From contig JAPOVR010000085.1 in the NCBI GenBank assembly GCA_026708005.1, positions 1-42,478 on the forward strand: a stretch of DNA of 42,478 nt, in the 5' to 3' direction. Position 1 is the stretch's first letter, and each line of letters opens with the position of its first letter. This document shows, piece by piece, positions 26,669 to 35,769 of the stretch. Made by a program: the position numbers and the translations under genes. The notes below the pieces were generated by a model, which worked only from the letters and a program-made list of their open reading frames with translations, was not told the DNA's origin and searched no databases. The DNA is from Actinomycetes bacterium. Lineage in GTDB: Bacteria > Actinomycetota > Thermoleophilia > Gaiellales > Gaiellaceae.

Positions 26669-27546
26669 TCGCGGGCGCTCTGCGCTACGAGCGGCCCGAG
26701 TCGCTCGACGAGGTGCTTGACCTGCTCGCCGAGCACGGGTCTGACGCCGCCGTTCTCGCGGGCGGCCAGGACCTCGTGCCGCAGCTCTCGCTTGGCACCG
26801 CCTCGCCTGGCGTGATCGTCGATATCGGACGGCTCGGCGGCCTCACGGGCCTGCGAGCGCTGAACGGCCTGCTGACGCTCGGCGCTCGCGTGTCGCATCG
26901 GGAGATCGAGCGCTCCGACGACGTGCGCGGTCGGTGCGGGCTGCTCTCATGCGCGGCCGCGCAGATCGGCGGGGGGCCCCAGGTGCGCAACCGCGGCACG
27001 ATCGGCGGCGCTGTCGCCGCGGCGAGCCCGGTCTACGACTACCTGCCCTGTCTGGTTGCACTTGACGCGACGGTCCACCTGGCCAGCAAGGAGCGGCACC
27101 GCGCCGTTCCAGTCGGCGAGCTGGTACTCGGTGCAGGGCAGACGGCGCGCGAGCCGGATGAGCTTGTGACCGAGATCTCGGTTGCCGCGGCCGGCGGCGG
27201 GCAACGCTACGCCTACGAGAAGCTGAAGTTCAGCGACGGCTGCTACCTGATCGCCGGTGTCGCCTGCATCGCGGACGTCGACGATGCAGGCGTCCCGCGG
27301 GCGCTGCGGATTGCGGTCGGCGGGGCGACACCCGCTCCGCTGCGGCTCGACGAGGTCGAGGCGCTGTGCGCAGGCAACGAGCTCAGCGACGAGCTGCTTG
27401 CGGAGGCGGCCGTCGGCGCTCGGCGAGCGGTTGCCGAGCCGATCACCGACGCGCTGGCCGACGGCCGGTACCGGCGCCGGGTGACCGGCGCCCTCGTCAA
27501 GCGGGCGCTTGCCGCGGTCGCAGGCGGTGGGGGAGATTCTGCGTGA
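26665..27546 (+). CDS. Molybdenum hydroxylase FAD subunit (CoxM/CutM-like)
   Basis: A 293-aa FAD-binding subunit. AVLAGGQDLVPQLSLG is the family AGGxxLxP motif and QVRNRGTIGGAVAAASP is the RNRGTxGG FAD block. It starts at GTG overlapping the large-subunit stop by four bases and ends overlapping the small subunit by four, so the three genes are translationally coupled in the order MoCo-FAD-FeS. It passes electrons from the 2Fe-2S subunit to the final acceptor. The sequence looks complete; no signal peptide is present. Confidence 0.93.
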   Translation: MIAGALRYERPESLDEVLDLLAEHGSDAAVLAGGQDLVPQLSLGTASPGVIVDIGRLGGLTGLRALNGLLTLGARVSHREIERSDDVRGRCGLLSCAAAQIGGGPQVRNRGTIGGAVAAASPVYDYLPCLVALDATVHLASKERHRAVPVGELVLGAGQTAREPDELVTEISVAAAGGGQRYAYEKLKFSDGCYLIAGVACIADVDDAGVPRALRIAVGGATPAPLRLDEVEALCAGNELSDELLAEAAVGARRAVAEPITDALADGRYRRRVTGALVKRALAAVAGGGGDSA

Positions 27547-28010
27547 GCCAGCAGGTGCAGATCAGGCTGCGCGTGAACGGGGATGCCCACGAGGTGGCCG
27601 CCGACGCGCGCACGCTGCTCGTTGACCTGATTCGTGACGAGCTCGGCCTGACCGGCACCCATGTCGGCTGCCGCACCGGGCACTGCGGGGCCTGCACGGT
27701 CGTGCTCGATGGCCGGGTGAGCAAGAGCTGCACGGTGCTTGCCGCCGCCGCCGACGGGGCCGAGGTCACGACCATCGAGGGCCTCGCGGCCGACGGAGTG
27801 CTCCATCCCGTGCAGGAGGCGCTGTGGCAGGAGCACGGTGTCCAGTGCGGTTTCTGCACACCGGGCATGGTGCTCGCGGCCGCGGAGCTCCTTGCGGAGA
27901 ACCGCTCGCCGGTGGATGATGAGATACGGCGCGCAATCGCCGGGAACCTGTGCCGCTGCACCGGCTATGAGAACATCGTGAACGCCATTCGACGCGCATC
28001 GGCGTCGTAG
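27543..28010 (+). CDS. Molybdenum hydroxylase 2Fe-2S subunit (CoxS/CutS-like)
   Basis: 155 aa from a GTG that overlaps the FAD-subunit stop. Plant-type ferredoxin cluster: GCRTGHCGACTVVLDG with a following Cys (VSKSC). The second cluster has QCGFCTPGMV and LCRCTGYENIV. All eight expected Cys ligands are visible. Length and motif order are normal for the small subunit. It carries electrons from the molybdenum centre to the FAD subunit. A bicupin gene follows after 36 bases with its own good ribosome site (GAGAGGAGAGG), so the operon may continue into the cupin. Confidence 0.95.
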   Translation: MSQQVQIRLRVNGDAHEVAADARTLLVDLIRDELGLTGTHVGCRTGHCGACTVVLDGRVSKSCTVLAAAADGAEVTTIEGLAADGVLHPVQEALWQEHGVQCGFCTPGMVLAAAELLAENRSPVDDEIRRAIAGNLCRCTGYENIVNAIRRASAS

Positions 28011-28046
28011 CGAGGGCCCAGGGCTGCCAGTCGAGAGGAGAGGCCG

Positions 28047-29039
28047 ATGAATCGCGAAGACCCGCAGTTCTACAACATCTACGAGCTCCCCTGGCGCACC
28101 GACAGAGGCGAGCACGAGATCCTGCACGGGCTCGAGTCGCGCCTGCTCTCGAGGAACCGGCGCACCGGCGCCGCGACGTACATGGCCCGGCTCCCCGCGG
28201 GCTGGCGCACCTCGATCAAGGCCGACCAGGACACGGTCGAGTGCTTCGTCCTCGAGGGCGACATCACGGTCAACGATCGCTCGCTCGGCTCCACGGGCTT
28301 CGCGGGCATTCCGCAGTGGACGGGCCCGGTGCGGCTCTCCTCGCAGGGTGGCGCGGTCGTTTACCTCTTCATCACGCCCGATCTGCCGCTGCCCGCGTAC
28401 ACCGCAGGCATCACGATCAGCGACGTGTGGAACGAGCCGTGGCAGCTGATCGACATGACGGGCGTGCGCCACGGGATCATGTTCAAGTCGCTCCGGATCC
28501 CCGATCCCGCGCAGGGTGCGCTCCACGGCGGCCCCGGCGGCTTCCTGCGGATGACGCTCTGCACGCCCGGGTTCATGGAGCCGCGCCACGAGATCCACCA
28601 CAACTGCTGGGAGGAGATCCTCATCCTGCGCGGCGATCTCCTCATGCGCGACCGGGGGCTGCACACCGGCGGGACCTACTTGGGCAACCCGGCGCACCTG
28701 TGGCACTATCCGTCGGCCTCGCAGGGCGGATGTCTGCTCTTGATCCAGTGCGATGCGCCGATGGATGTGGAGTTCCGCGACTACCAGGGTGGCTACGAGA
28801 CGCTGTGCAGCTACCTCCAGACAGCATCGTGGCTCGACGAGCCCGAGCACACAGATTGGCATGAGCCCGTCGAGCTGCAGTACAGCTACGGCGGCACCGC
28901 CTTCGGCATGGAGTCTGAGGCACCGCCGCTCGGAGCCTCGCCGAACGGGGCGCCCGACGGTCGTCCCCACATCGTCGTGCCGAGCGCGTCGGGGGAGCCG
29001 ACGCCCGGCATCGAGCGCGCCGAGAGCGCGACGGGGTAG
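28047..29039 (+). CDS. Bicupin protein (DUF4437-like)
   Basis: A 330-aa protein with two cupin modules. The N-terminal one contains FVLEGDITVNDRSLG. The C-terminal one has HEIHHNCWEEILILRGD, TGGTYLGNPAHLWHYP and SQGGCLLLIQCDAP. The H-x-C-W-E-E block and the following NP...H block supply a likely metal site. It starts with RBS GAGAGGAGAGG and MNREDPQFYNIYELPW, a start shared closely with the cupin at 33934-34797 (DEPQFYNVHELDW), so these two are paralogues. It is placed between the molybdenum hydroxylase and a CocE-like hydrolase. Function is unknown; isomerase, dioxygenase or sensor roles are possible. Confidence 0.83.
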   Translation: MNREDPQFYNIYELPWRTDRGEHEILHGLESRLLSRNRRTGAATYMARLPAGWRTSIKADQDTVECFVLEGDITVNDRSLGSTGFAGIPQWTGPVRLSSQGGAVVYLFITPDLPLPAYTAGITISDVWNEPWQLIDMTGVRHGIMFKSLRIPDPAQGALHGGPGGFLRMTLCTPGFMEPRHEIHHNCWEEILILRGDLLMRDRGLHTGGTYLGNPAHLWHYPSASQGGCLLLIQCDAPMDVEFRDYQGGYETLCSYLQTASWLDEPEHTDWHEPVELQYSYGGTAFGMESEAPPLGASPNGAPDGRPHIVVPSASGEPTPGIERAESATG

Positions 29040-29062
29040 CGGCTCGAGTCTCCCGCACGCCG

Positions 29063-30982
29063 GTGTTCACCGGGTCGCAGCGCGCGTACGACGTCATCGT
29101 CGAGGAGAACGTGCCGGTCTGCGCACACGACGGCACGCGGCTTGCCACCGACCTCTACCGACCGGCGCTCGGGACGGCGCCGGCTGACGGTCGGTTCCCC
29201 GCGATCCTCTACCGAACGCCCTACGACAGGCAGCGTCTGCAATTTCACCACACGGGCCACTTCTTCGCGGTGCGCGGCTACGCGTTCGTGGCCCAGGACT
29301 GCCAGGGGCGCTACGGCTCGGAGGGGTCGTTCGCCTACCTCTACGACCAGCAGCACGAGGGCCTCGATGGCCACGACACGATCGAGTGGATCGCCGGCCA
29401 GCCGTGGTCGGACGGGAAGGTCGGTACGGCCGGCGTCTCCTACGAGGGGGCGATCCAGGAGGCTGCGGCCATCGTCAGCTCGCCGCACCTGGCCACCCAG
29501 GTCATTTTCGACGCCGGCTACAACTACCACACGAAGACCGTTCGCAACTCGGGCGCGTTCTCCGAGGGAACCTTCGTCGCGATAGCTTTCTGGCTCGCGT
29601 CGACCGGCAAGGAGGCACAGGCCGATCCGGCCGTGAAGCGCGCGCCGCGGGATGCGCTCGCACGGCTGCCCGAGTGGTTCGAGCGGCTTCCGCTGAAGCG
29701 CGGCGCCTCGCCGCTCACCCTCGCGGCGAGCTACGAGCAGTGGTTCTTCGACATCGCCACGGGCGGCGACTACGACGCCCCCTGGCAGAACCCGACGTCG
29801 AGCTTCGAGGACCACGTCGACGCCTACCCGGACATCCCGGTGCTGCTCTTGACGAGCTGGTACGGCCACCATTCCTGGGCCAACTTCGAGAAGCGGCGCG
29901 CCCTGCTCAACCACAGGAGGACGCAGCCGGTCAAACTGGTCTGCGGAACGTGGATCCACGGCTACGGGACGATGCAGGACCCCTGCGCGGGCGAGGTTGA
30001 CTTCGGCGGCGCCGCCTCGCTTGGGTTAGTCGACGACTTCTTGCTTCGCTGGTTCGACGAGTGGCTGAAGGGCCACGACACGGGCGCGAGCGGCTGGGCG
30101 CTGATCCGCCTCTTCGTCATGGGAGGCGGCACCGGCTGCCTGCTCGACGTGGGTCTTGGGCGGCCAACGGGCCGGCTGAGCCATGCTGGCTTGGGGCGCG
30201 ACGAGGAGGAGTGGCCCCCCGCGCGGGCCTGTCAGAGCGTTCTCTACCTCGGCGGGGCAGGAACGCTCAGCGCCGAGCCGCCCGCGGCCGACGGCAGCGC
30301 GACGACGTATGCGTACGATCCGGACGAACCCGCGCCCACCGTCGGCGGGTCGACCCAGAACGCCCAGATCGGCGTGTCGGGCATCCTCTACGGCGGCGGG
30401 TTCGACCAGCGTGGCCGCGAGAACCTGGTCGTTCCCAAGGACACGCTGCCGCTCTCGGCCCGGGCCGATGTGCTCGTCTTTCTCACCGGCATGCTCGCCG
30501 AGCCGCTCGATACGCTCGTGCCGGTCGAGGTGCGGCTGTACGTCGCATCCTCAGCCAGTGACACCGACTTCGTGGCGAAGCTGATCGACGAGTACCCGCC
30601 GAGCGAGGACTACCCGCACGGCTTCACGCTGAACCTCTGCGACGCGGTCGTGCGCATGCGCTACCGCAACGGGCGCCGCAAGGCCGGTCTGATCGAGCCC
30701 GGGACGGTCTATGAGGTGACAGTCGGGCCGCTGCTCACGAGCAACCTCTTCCTCGCCGGCTATCGCATCAGGCTCGACGTGTCGAGCTCGAACAGCCCAC
30801 AGTTCGACGTCAACCCGAACACCGGTGGGCCGCTTGGCCTCAGCTCGAGATCGGTCGTCGCCCGCAACACCGTCTACTACTGCCGCGAGCATCCGTCATG
30901 CGTGTACCTGCCGACTGTCCCGACCGGTGCCCGGGCGACCGAGGCGCCCTCGTCTCGGGAAACCGGTGGGGAGGAGGAGTAG
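29063..30982 (+). CDS. CocE/NonD-family (S15-type) hydrolase
   Basis: 639 aa. The N-terminal a/b-hydrolase part (VPVCAHDGTRLATDLYRP, FPAILYRTPYDRQ, FVAQDCQGRYGSEG) has the nucleophile block GTAGVSYEGAIQ with Ser in place. The His region CGTWIHGYG is kept, and a C-terminal jelly-roll part (VEVRLYVASSASDTDFVAKLIDEYP) is typical of the family. Where CocE has the catalytic Asp in a G-W-Y-D turn, this protein has SWYGHHSW, i.e. Gly, so the charge relay may be altered. Family members cleave esters or amides. Start is GTG. The end overlaps nothing; a cupin begins five bases later, so translation is coupled. Confidence 0.85.
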   Translation: MFTGSQRAYDVIVEENVPVCAHDGTRLATDLYRPALGTAPADGRFPAILYRTPYDRQRLQFHHTGHFFAVRGYAFVAQDCQGRYGSEGSFAYLYDQQHEGLDGHDTIEWIAGQPWSDGKVGTAGVSYEGAIQEAAAIVSSPHLATQVIFDAGYNYHTKTVRNSGAFSEGTFVAIAFWLASTGKEAQADPAVKRAPRDALARLPEWFERLPLKRGASPLTLAASYEQWFFDIATGGDYDAPWQNPTSSFEDHVDAYPDIPVLLLTSWYGHHSWANFEKRRALLNHRRTQPVKLVCGTWIHGYGTMQDPCAGEVDFGGAASLGLVDDFLLRWFDEWLKGHDTGASGWALIRLFVMGGGTGCLLDVGLGRPTGRLSHAGLGRDEEEWPPARACQSVLYLGGAGTLSAEPPAADGSATTYAYDPDEPAPTVGGSTQNAQIGVSGILYGGGFDQRGRENLVVPKDTLPLSARADVLVFLTGMLAEPLDTLVPVEVRLYVASSASDTDFVAKLIDEYPPSEDYPHGFTLNLCDAVVRMRYRNGRRKAGLIEPGTVYEVTVGPLLTSNLFLAGYRIRLDVSSSNSPQFDVNPNTGGPLGLSSRSVVARNTVYYCREHPSCVYLPTVPTGARATEAPSSRETGGEEE

Positions 30983-30986
30983 CGCG

Positions 30987-31733
30987 ATGGCTCGCAAGGC
31001 GGTGCGAAGGCTCGAGATCGAGCAGGTGACTCGTGAGGTGTGGCAGGCCGACGGGCTGCCGACGGGCCTCGTCATCCGTGTGCTCAACGTCGATGAGGAG
31101 ACGGGCGCCCGAACGATGATCGTCGACGTTCCGCCGGGCTGGGAGCACGCGACGCCGAGGTGGCACGGCTGCGACGAGGAGTTCCTCGTGCTCGAGGGCG
31201 AGCTCGAGATCGGGGCCTCGCGCTACCGGGAGGGCCACTACGTCTTCCGGCCGGCCGGTCTCGTGCACGGGCCGACCCGATCGTCGGGCGGCTGCCGGCT
31301 GCTCTACTGGCACGAGTCGGCGTTCGACGTCCGGCCGGGCTCAGCGGGCGCTGCCCCGTCTGGCAAGCCGTTCATCGACGGCCGGGATACGACGGTCCCC
31401 AAGGAGCAGTGGGAGCGCTTCCCTGTCCCGCTGCCGACGCCTGCGCTGATGATCCGCCTGCGAACGCAGGAGGAAACCGGCTGCGACACGACGCTCGAGT
31501 GGATCCCGCCCAACACGATGTCGCCCGCCCGTGAGTACCACACCGCCGACGAGGAGATCTACATCATGGACGGCTGGGCTGCGACCGACCCAAAGCACGT
31601 CTACCTGCCTGGCTCCTACCTCTTCTGGGAGGCCAAGACCGTTCACGGCCCCGTGCACGCCTGGGATCTCACCTGCATCGTCAAGCACTACGGCGTGCAG
31701 GAGACGGTTCACGTCGAGGAGGAGCGGGGGTAG
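30987..31733 (+). CDS. Bicupin protein
   Basis: 248 aa from the ATG after GAGGAGGAG, which lies over the end of the previous gene. Module 1: RWHGCDEEFLVLEGEL and FRPAGLVHGP. Module 2: EYHTADEEIYIMDG and FWEAKTVHGPVHA. Both modules keep His and Glu at the expected cupin metal positions, so this is the best-preserved cupin of the five. It pairs with the protein at 40648-41427, which shows the same RPPGVLHGP block. It is the last plus-strand gene of this operon; the next gene converges. Confidence 0.85.
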   Translation: MARKAVRRLEIEQVTREVWQADGLPTGLVIRVLNVDEETGARTMIVDVPPGWEHATPRWHGCDEEFLVLEGELEIGASRYREGHYVFRPAGLVHGPTRSSGGCRLLYWHESAFDVRPGSAGAAPSGKPFIDGRDTTVPKEQWERFPVPLPTPALMIRLRTQEETGCDTTLEWIPPNTMSPAREYHTADEEIYIMDGWAATDPKHVYLPGSYLFWEAKTVHGPVHAWDLTCIVKHYGVQETVHVEEERG

Positions 31734-31870
31734 CGGCGCCGGGCAGGCGCGCGAGCAATCGGCAGGGACACGCGCTCAGCAGGGGCCAGGCAAGGCCGGG
31801 GCGGCCAGGGTTGTTTCCGCCAGGGGCTGCCCGTCGCGGGGCGCGCGCCACGGGCCGATCGCCGGGTGCC

Positions 31871-33877
31871 TCAGAGGTCGCGGCCGAGCTTCTCGCCCTC
31901 GTAGATCGCCATCGTCGGTGTGCGCGGGGCGAGGGCATCGCCGATGCGCTCGACGCGCTCGAACCGGCCGCGGGCCGCGTCGAACAGCCTCGTCTGGGAG
32001 CTGCGCAGGAGCGATAGCACGACCGTGTCGACGTCGATAACGGTACGGGTGCCCGCGCCCCAGATGTCGTAGACCTGAACGCGGTCGCCGTCGACTGACT
32101 CGACGAAGTGCTGGGCGCTCATCCGGACGCCCGTAGCGGCAAGGCGCGGGAACAGGTGGCCTGCCTCCAGGGTCTTGATCACGTGCTCGCCGATGACGAG
32201 GTGGCGGCTCACGACCTCGACCTCGGCGCCAGCCTCGGCCATGATCTCCGCCAGCCCGAGGGGCAGGTAGAAGCCGGTGTCATCCACGATCACGACCCGC
32301 CGGCCAAGGGAGCTCGGGTCGGCCAGAGCTCGCTCGGCCGCCACGTCGAGGGCGAGCACGTTCTCCTGCTCGGCGCCGGGGATGCCGTCGCGCTCTGGCC
32401 GAAACGGCGTGAAGCCGGTTCGGTCGAAGTGCGACCCGGTGGCGCAGACGACGACCTCGGCGCCGCCGAGCAACGAGGCGTCTGCCTCCGTCCCCAGCTG
32501 CACGCGCGCGCCGCTTCTCTCGACGGCTCGGCTCAGGTTGTCGATCACGATCTGCCAGCCAGACCGGGTCGGAAAGCGCTTCAGGAGGTTCAGATGACCG
32601 CCCAGCTCCGAGCGCTGCTCGAAGAGCGTGACCTCGTGCCCCCGCGCTGCTGCGGTCGCTGCGACCTTCAAGCCGGCCGGGCCGCCGCCGACCACCGCGA
32701 CCCGCTTGGCTGTCGCGGGCGTGAGGGTGCCGTGGCCGAGCGTGCGCTCGCGGCCGGTTGCCGGGTTCATCATGCAGATCATCTGGCGCCCGTCCGCGAT
32801 GCGGGCGACGCACTCGTTGACCCCGGCGCAGCGGATGATCTCCCGGTCGCGCCCCGCGCGCGTCTTGGCGACGAGGAACGGGTCGGCGATGTGCGCACGG
32901 GTCATCCCGACCATGTCCGCCGAGCCCTCCGCGATCACGCGCTTGGCGAGCTCGATGTCGCGGATGCGGCCGACGATGAAGACCTTGGCGCGGTCGCCGA
33001 CGATCTCCTTCGCGCGCCGGCCGAACGGGATCATGAACCCGTCCTCGACGGTCATCGAGGCGACCCCCAGGTGCAGCGTCGCATAGCTGCCGCCCGAGAT
33101 GTCGAAGAAGTCGAACACGCCCCCGTCGGCCATGACGGCGAGCTGGGTCTCGGCCTGCTCTTGCGTGATGCCGGCCTCGCCCGTGAACTCCTCGAACGAG
33201 ATGCGGATCCCAACTGTGAACTCCTCGCCGACCCGCGCGCGGATCGCGCGGCCAACCTCGATCGGGAACCGGCAGCGCCGCTCGGGGGAGCCCCCGTAGG
33301 CGTCCGTCCGCCGGTTGTAGGCGGGGCTCATGAAGTGCCCGACGAGGCTCGAGCTGTGCGCCGCGTGGATCTCGACCCCGTCGAGCCCGCCTGCCTGGAC
33401 GTTCGCCGCCGAGGCGGCAAAGGCGGCCGCGACCTCCTCGATCTGCTCCTGCTCCATCGCGACGGGCATCTCGCCGTCGCCCGCAGACGGGATCGGCGAA
33501 GGGCTCCACAGCTCATGGAAGTAGTCGATATGATCGGTGCCGCGGTCGCGCGCCCCCGGGGCGAACAGCTGCACGAACACGCGGCTGTCGTGCGCGTGCA
33601 CGGCCTCGGCGAGCTGCGCGAAGCGAGGGATCGCCCGTTCGTCCCAGGCGACCGAGCCGACTGTGAAGGTCCCCCTGCTGAGGCGGTGCGCGGCATGTCC
33701 GGACGTGATCTGAAGCGCAACGCCGCCGCGAGCTCGCTCGGCGTAGTAGGCGATGTGGCGCTCGCTGAGGAGGTTGTCCTCGGCGTAGTAGGGCGAGTGG
33801 CCGGTGACCATGATCCGGTGGGGGACCGTGGTGGCGCCGATCTGGAGCGGGCTCCAGATGCTCGCAGCGTCGCTCAC
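31871..33877 (-). CDS. Old-yellow-enzyme/2,4-dienoyl-CoA-reductase-like flavoprotein with altered Fe-S site
   Basis: A 668-aa multidomain flavoprotein of DCR/TMADH type. Residues about 1-360 form the FMN barrel (PLQIGATTVPHRIM, GVEIHAAHSSSL, MSPAYNRRTDAYGGSPERR, GRIRDIELAKRVI, GSADMVGMTRAHIADP). Residues about 390-665 hold a Rossmann part (VAVVGGGPAGLKVAATAAARG, VVIVDDTGFY). The linker Fe-S motif, normally four Cys, reads CAGVNEC...MICMMNP, with Val at the second Cys. The cluster is therefore likely absent or incomplete. It starts with a run of cupin and SnoaL genes upstream on the same strand. It would reduce a C=C bond or act as a demethylase; substrate unknown. Confidence 0.87.
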   Translation of the reverse strand: MSDAASIWSPLQIGATTVPHRIMVTGHSPYYAEDNLLSERHIAYYAERARGGVALQITSGHAAHRLSRGTFTVGSVAWDERAIPRFAQLAEAVHAHDSRVFVQLFAPGARDRGTDHIDYFHELWSPSPIPSAGDGEMPVAMEQEQIEEVAAAFAASAANVQAGGLDGVEIHAAHSSSLVGHFMSPAYNRRTDAYGGSPERRCRFPIEVGRAIRARVGEEFTVGIRISFEEFTGEAGITQEQAETQLAVMADGGVFDFFDISGGSYATLHLGVASMTVEDGFMIPFGRRAKEIVGDRAKVFIVGRIRDIELAKRVIAEGSADMVGMTRAHIADPFLVAKTRAGRDREIIRCAGVNECVARIADGRQMICMMNPATGRERTLGHGTLTPATAKRVAVVGGGPAGLKVAATAAARGHEVTLFEQRSELGGHLNLLKRFPTRSGWQIVIDNLSRAVERSGARVQLGTEADASLLGGAEVVVCATGSHFDRTGFTPFRPERDGIPGAEQENVLALDVAAERALADPSSLGRRVVIVDDTGFYLPLGLAEIMAEAGAEVEVVSRHLVIGEHVIKTLEAGHLFPRLAATGVRMSAQHFVESVDGDRVQVYDIWGAGTRTVIDVDTVVLSLLRSSQTRLFDAARGRFERVERIGDALAPRTPTMAIYEGEKLGRDL

Positions 33878-33933
33878 AGCTCGGGCAGGGTCGATGAGGC
33901 GCTGGGCGTGGTCGGGTCTGCGCGCGCTCGGCG

Positions 33934-34797
33934 CTACGCTCCGACCGGGATCTGGACAGCGAAGTCCGGCAGCTCGTCCCAGTCGGCCTGCGTCGTCTCG
34001 GCGAGGAACGACTCCGTATCCCGGTAGCCGTCAACGATCGCCTTGCCGCCGGGATACTCCCTCGGGATCTGGTTTGCGGGCGCGAGCGTCTGCACGAGCA
34101 TGAGCGACCCTGCCTGGGTGGTCATCGGCGCGTGGTAAAAGCCCGCGGGGTTACCGAGGTACGTGCCGCGGGCGATTCGCCCGCGGGGCGGCATCAGCAG
34201 GTCGCCGCCGATGAAGATCAGCTCCTCCCAGCAGTCGTGGACGTGCTCGTCCGCGTCCGCGAACCCTGCCGGAAGCGAGGCGACCCGCAAGAGACCGCCT
34301 GGCCCGCCGTGCCACTCGCCTTCCGTCACGTCGGGTTTTCGCAGCGACTTGAACATCAGCCCGTGCAGTGCGGGTATGCCCTTGATGTCGATCCACGGCT
34401 CCTGCCAGAGGCGCGTCGTCCGCACCTCGGCGTCGTCGGAGAGCGGCTGATCGGGGTTGAAGTACATGACCGCCTGGGCGCCTGTCGCCGAGTGGAGGTC
34501 GCTCGTGCCGGAGCCTTCGGCGATGAAGAGGTAGCCGCCCGCGCCGACTGTCTCGCCGTTCAGGGCGAGGTCGCCCTCGAAGACGAAGAGCTCGACCGTC
34601 GCCTCGTCCGCGGCGTGCGAGCGCTGCCAGCCTGCGGGCACCCGCAGCATCAGCGTCTTGCTCCCCGACTGCGGGTCAGCGCTCAGCGTGCGCGTCTCGA
34701 CGCCGTGGACGAGCGCTGCCTCGTCGCTGGGCTCCCAGTCGAGCTCGTGGACGTTGTAGAACTGCGGCTCGTCGCGCTTCGTGTGCGTGGCGCTCAT
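33934..34797 (-). CDS. Bicupin protein (DUF4437-like)
   Basis: 287 aa with a strong AAAGGGACG ribosome site. Module 1 has VELFVFEGDLALNGETVG. Module 2 has DEHVHDCWEELIFIGGDL, a canonical HxHx3E start, followed by YLGNPAGFYHAP. It is paralogous to the protein at 28047-29039: both open with PQFYN.hEL.W, both carry HGGPGGLLR or HGGPGGFLR, and both have the CWEE block. It is co-directional with the FMN enzyme 56 bases downstream and the SnoaL-like gene 36 bases upstream, so these three likely form one transcript. Function is unknown. Confidence 0.84.
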   Translation of the reverse strand: MSATHTKRDEPQFYNVHELDWEPSDEAALVHGVETRTLSADPQSGSKTLMLRVPAGWQRSHAADEATVELFVFEGDLALNGETVGAGGYLFIAEGSGTSDLHSATGAQAVMYFNPDQPLSDDAEVRTTRLWQEPWIDIKGIPALHGLMFKSLRKPDVTEGEWHGGPGGLLRVASLPAGFADADEHVHDCWEELIFIGGDLLMPPRGRIARGTYLGNPAGFYHAPMTTQAGSLMLVQTLAPANQIPREYPGGKAIVDGYRDTESFLAETTQADWDELPDFAVQIPVGA

Positions 34798-34833
34798 CGT
34801 GCGTCCCTTTCGTTCTCGTCATGGCGGCCGCCG

Positions 34834-35250
34834 CTAGCCGGCCGAGGTCTCGTCGTGGGCGAGCGCCCGAAGCGCGTTGCCGGGATCGTAGAAGGACTGC
34901 ATCCTGACGATCCTGCCATCGCTCACCGTCGTCACGTGGATCGTGGGCATGACGAAGTCGCGGCCCGTGCTCTTGACGCGGCCGTACGACATCGCGATGT
35001 CGACCACCTTGTCGCCGTCTGCGAAGAACTCACGGAACTCCGCCCCGGAGGCGTTCGCGTCGAGATACTCGAGCGCGCCCGTCAGATAGGCCCTGACGCC
35101 GCTCGGCCCCCGGTAGGTGCCTCCCCAGGGCAGGATGTCCGGGATGACCCACTCGACGTCGGGGTCGAGAAGCTCGCCGACGGCGTCCATGTCTCCGGCG
35201 CGGAAGGCCTTCCAGAGGCTGTGAACGGTGTCGAGGGCGGTCTGGGCCAC
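34834..35250 (-). CDS. SnoaL-like (NTF2-fold) protein
   Basis: A 138-aa protein with the family pattern: VHSLWKAFRAGDMDAVGELLDPDVEWVIPD, GGTYRGPSGVRAYL and FREFFADGDKVVDIAMSYGR. It ends in SDGRIVRMQSFYDPGNALRALA. It looks complete and is the first gene of the minus-strand group with the bicupin and FMN enzyme. A second member is at 18851-19264. Roles include small-molecule isomerase or cyclase; substrate unknown. Confidence 0.83.
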   Translation of the reverse strand: MAQTALDTVHSLWKAFRAGDMDAVGELLDPDVEWVIPDILPWGGTYRGPSGVRAYLTGALEYLDANASGAEFREFFADGDKVVDIAMSYGRVKSTGRDFVMPTIHVTTVSDGRIVRMQSFYDPGNALRALAHDETSAG

Positions 35251-35337
35251 GGCTCTCCTGGGCGAGGGCGACGTCTCGCCGTCACGGTATCTCGCAGGGG
35301 GAGGCCGGTCAAGCTCGCGCCCGATGGGCTGGTTTCA

Positions 35338-35768
35338 TCAGCCAGCTTGTGATCCGGGGCGGCCCCCCTTGCACACGGTCTTGCCGGTGATGACGTAGAT
35401 GCCTGTGCGCATGTCGCTGGCCGACCGGCGAACGACCATCCGGAACCTGCCCTGGCCCCCGCTGCGCCTCAGGTACCGGAGCCTGAGAACGTGGAGTCGC
35501 TCGCCTCGCGTGTGCCGGGCGCGGAAATAGCGCACGAGCGTCCTTCGCTCCCACTGCCGCCGGCGTTGCGCGAGCCAGGTGAGGAGGAGCGCGAACAGAG
35601 CCAGAGAGCGAGCCAGGAGATCAGGAGCTGGCCGATGCGTTCGTCGCCGGTGCCGCGGATCTCGACGACTGCCCATATCCCGACCGAGGCGACGACCGCG
35701 GCGAGCGCACCGCTGGCGACGGTCACCGCGATCCCGGCGAGCAGGTGCGGAGAGCGGCGCCCCGTCAA
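35338..35768 (-). pseudogene. Two-membrane-segment protein broken by a frameshift
   Basis: From ATG at 35768 the frame gives GRRSPHLLAGIAVTVASGALAAVVASVGIWAVVEI, a membrane segment with short flank. It must then shift near 35607 to continue LALFALLLTWLAQRRRQWERRTLVRYF, a second membrane segment with a basic tail, ending GKTVCKGGRPGSQAG. The Arg-rich cytoplasmic tail is normal. A single frameshift in otherwise normal sequence may be a real lesion or an assembly error. Function is unknown. Confidence 0.5.
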
Positions 35769-35769
35769 G

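Noticed and set aside
32108..34027. Long plus-strand open frame (639 codons) opposite the FMN enzyme
   Set aside because: Shadow frame: Arg/Asp/Ala repeats and no domain features, while the minus strand gives a well-recognised flavoprotein.
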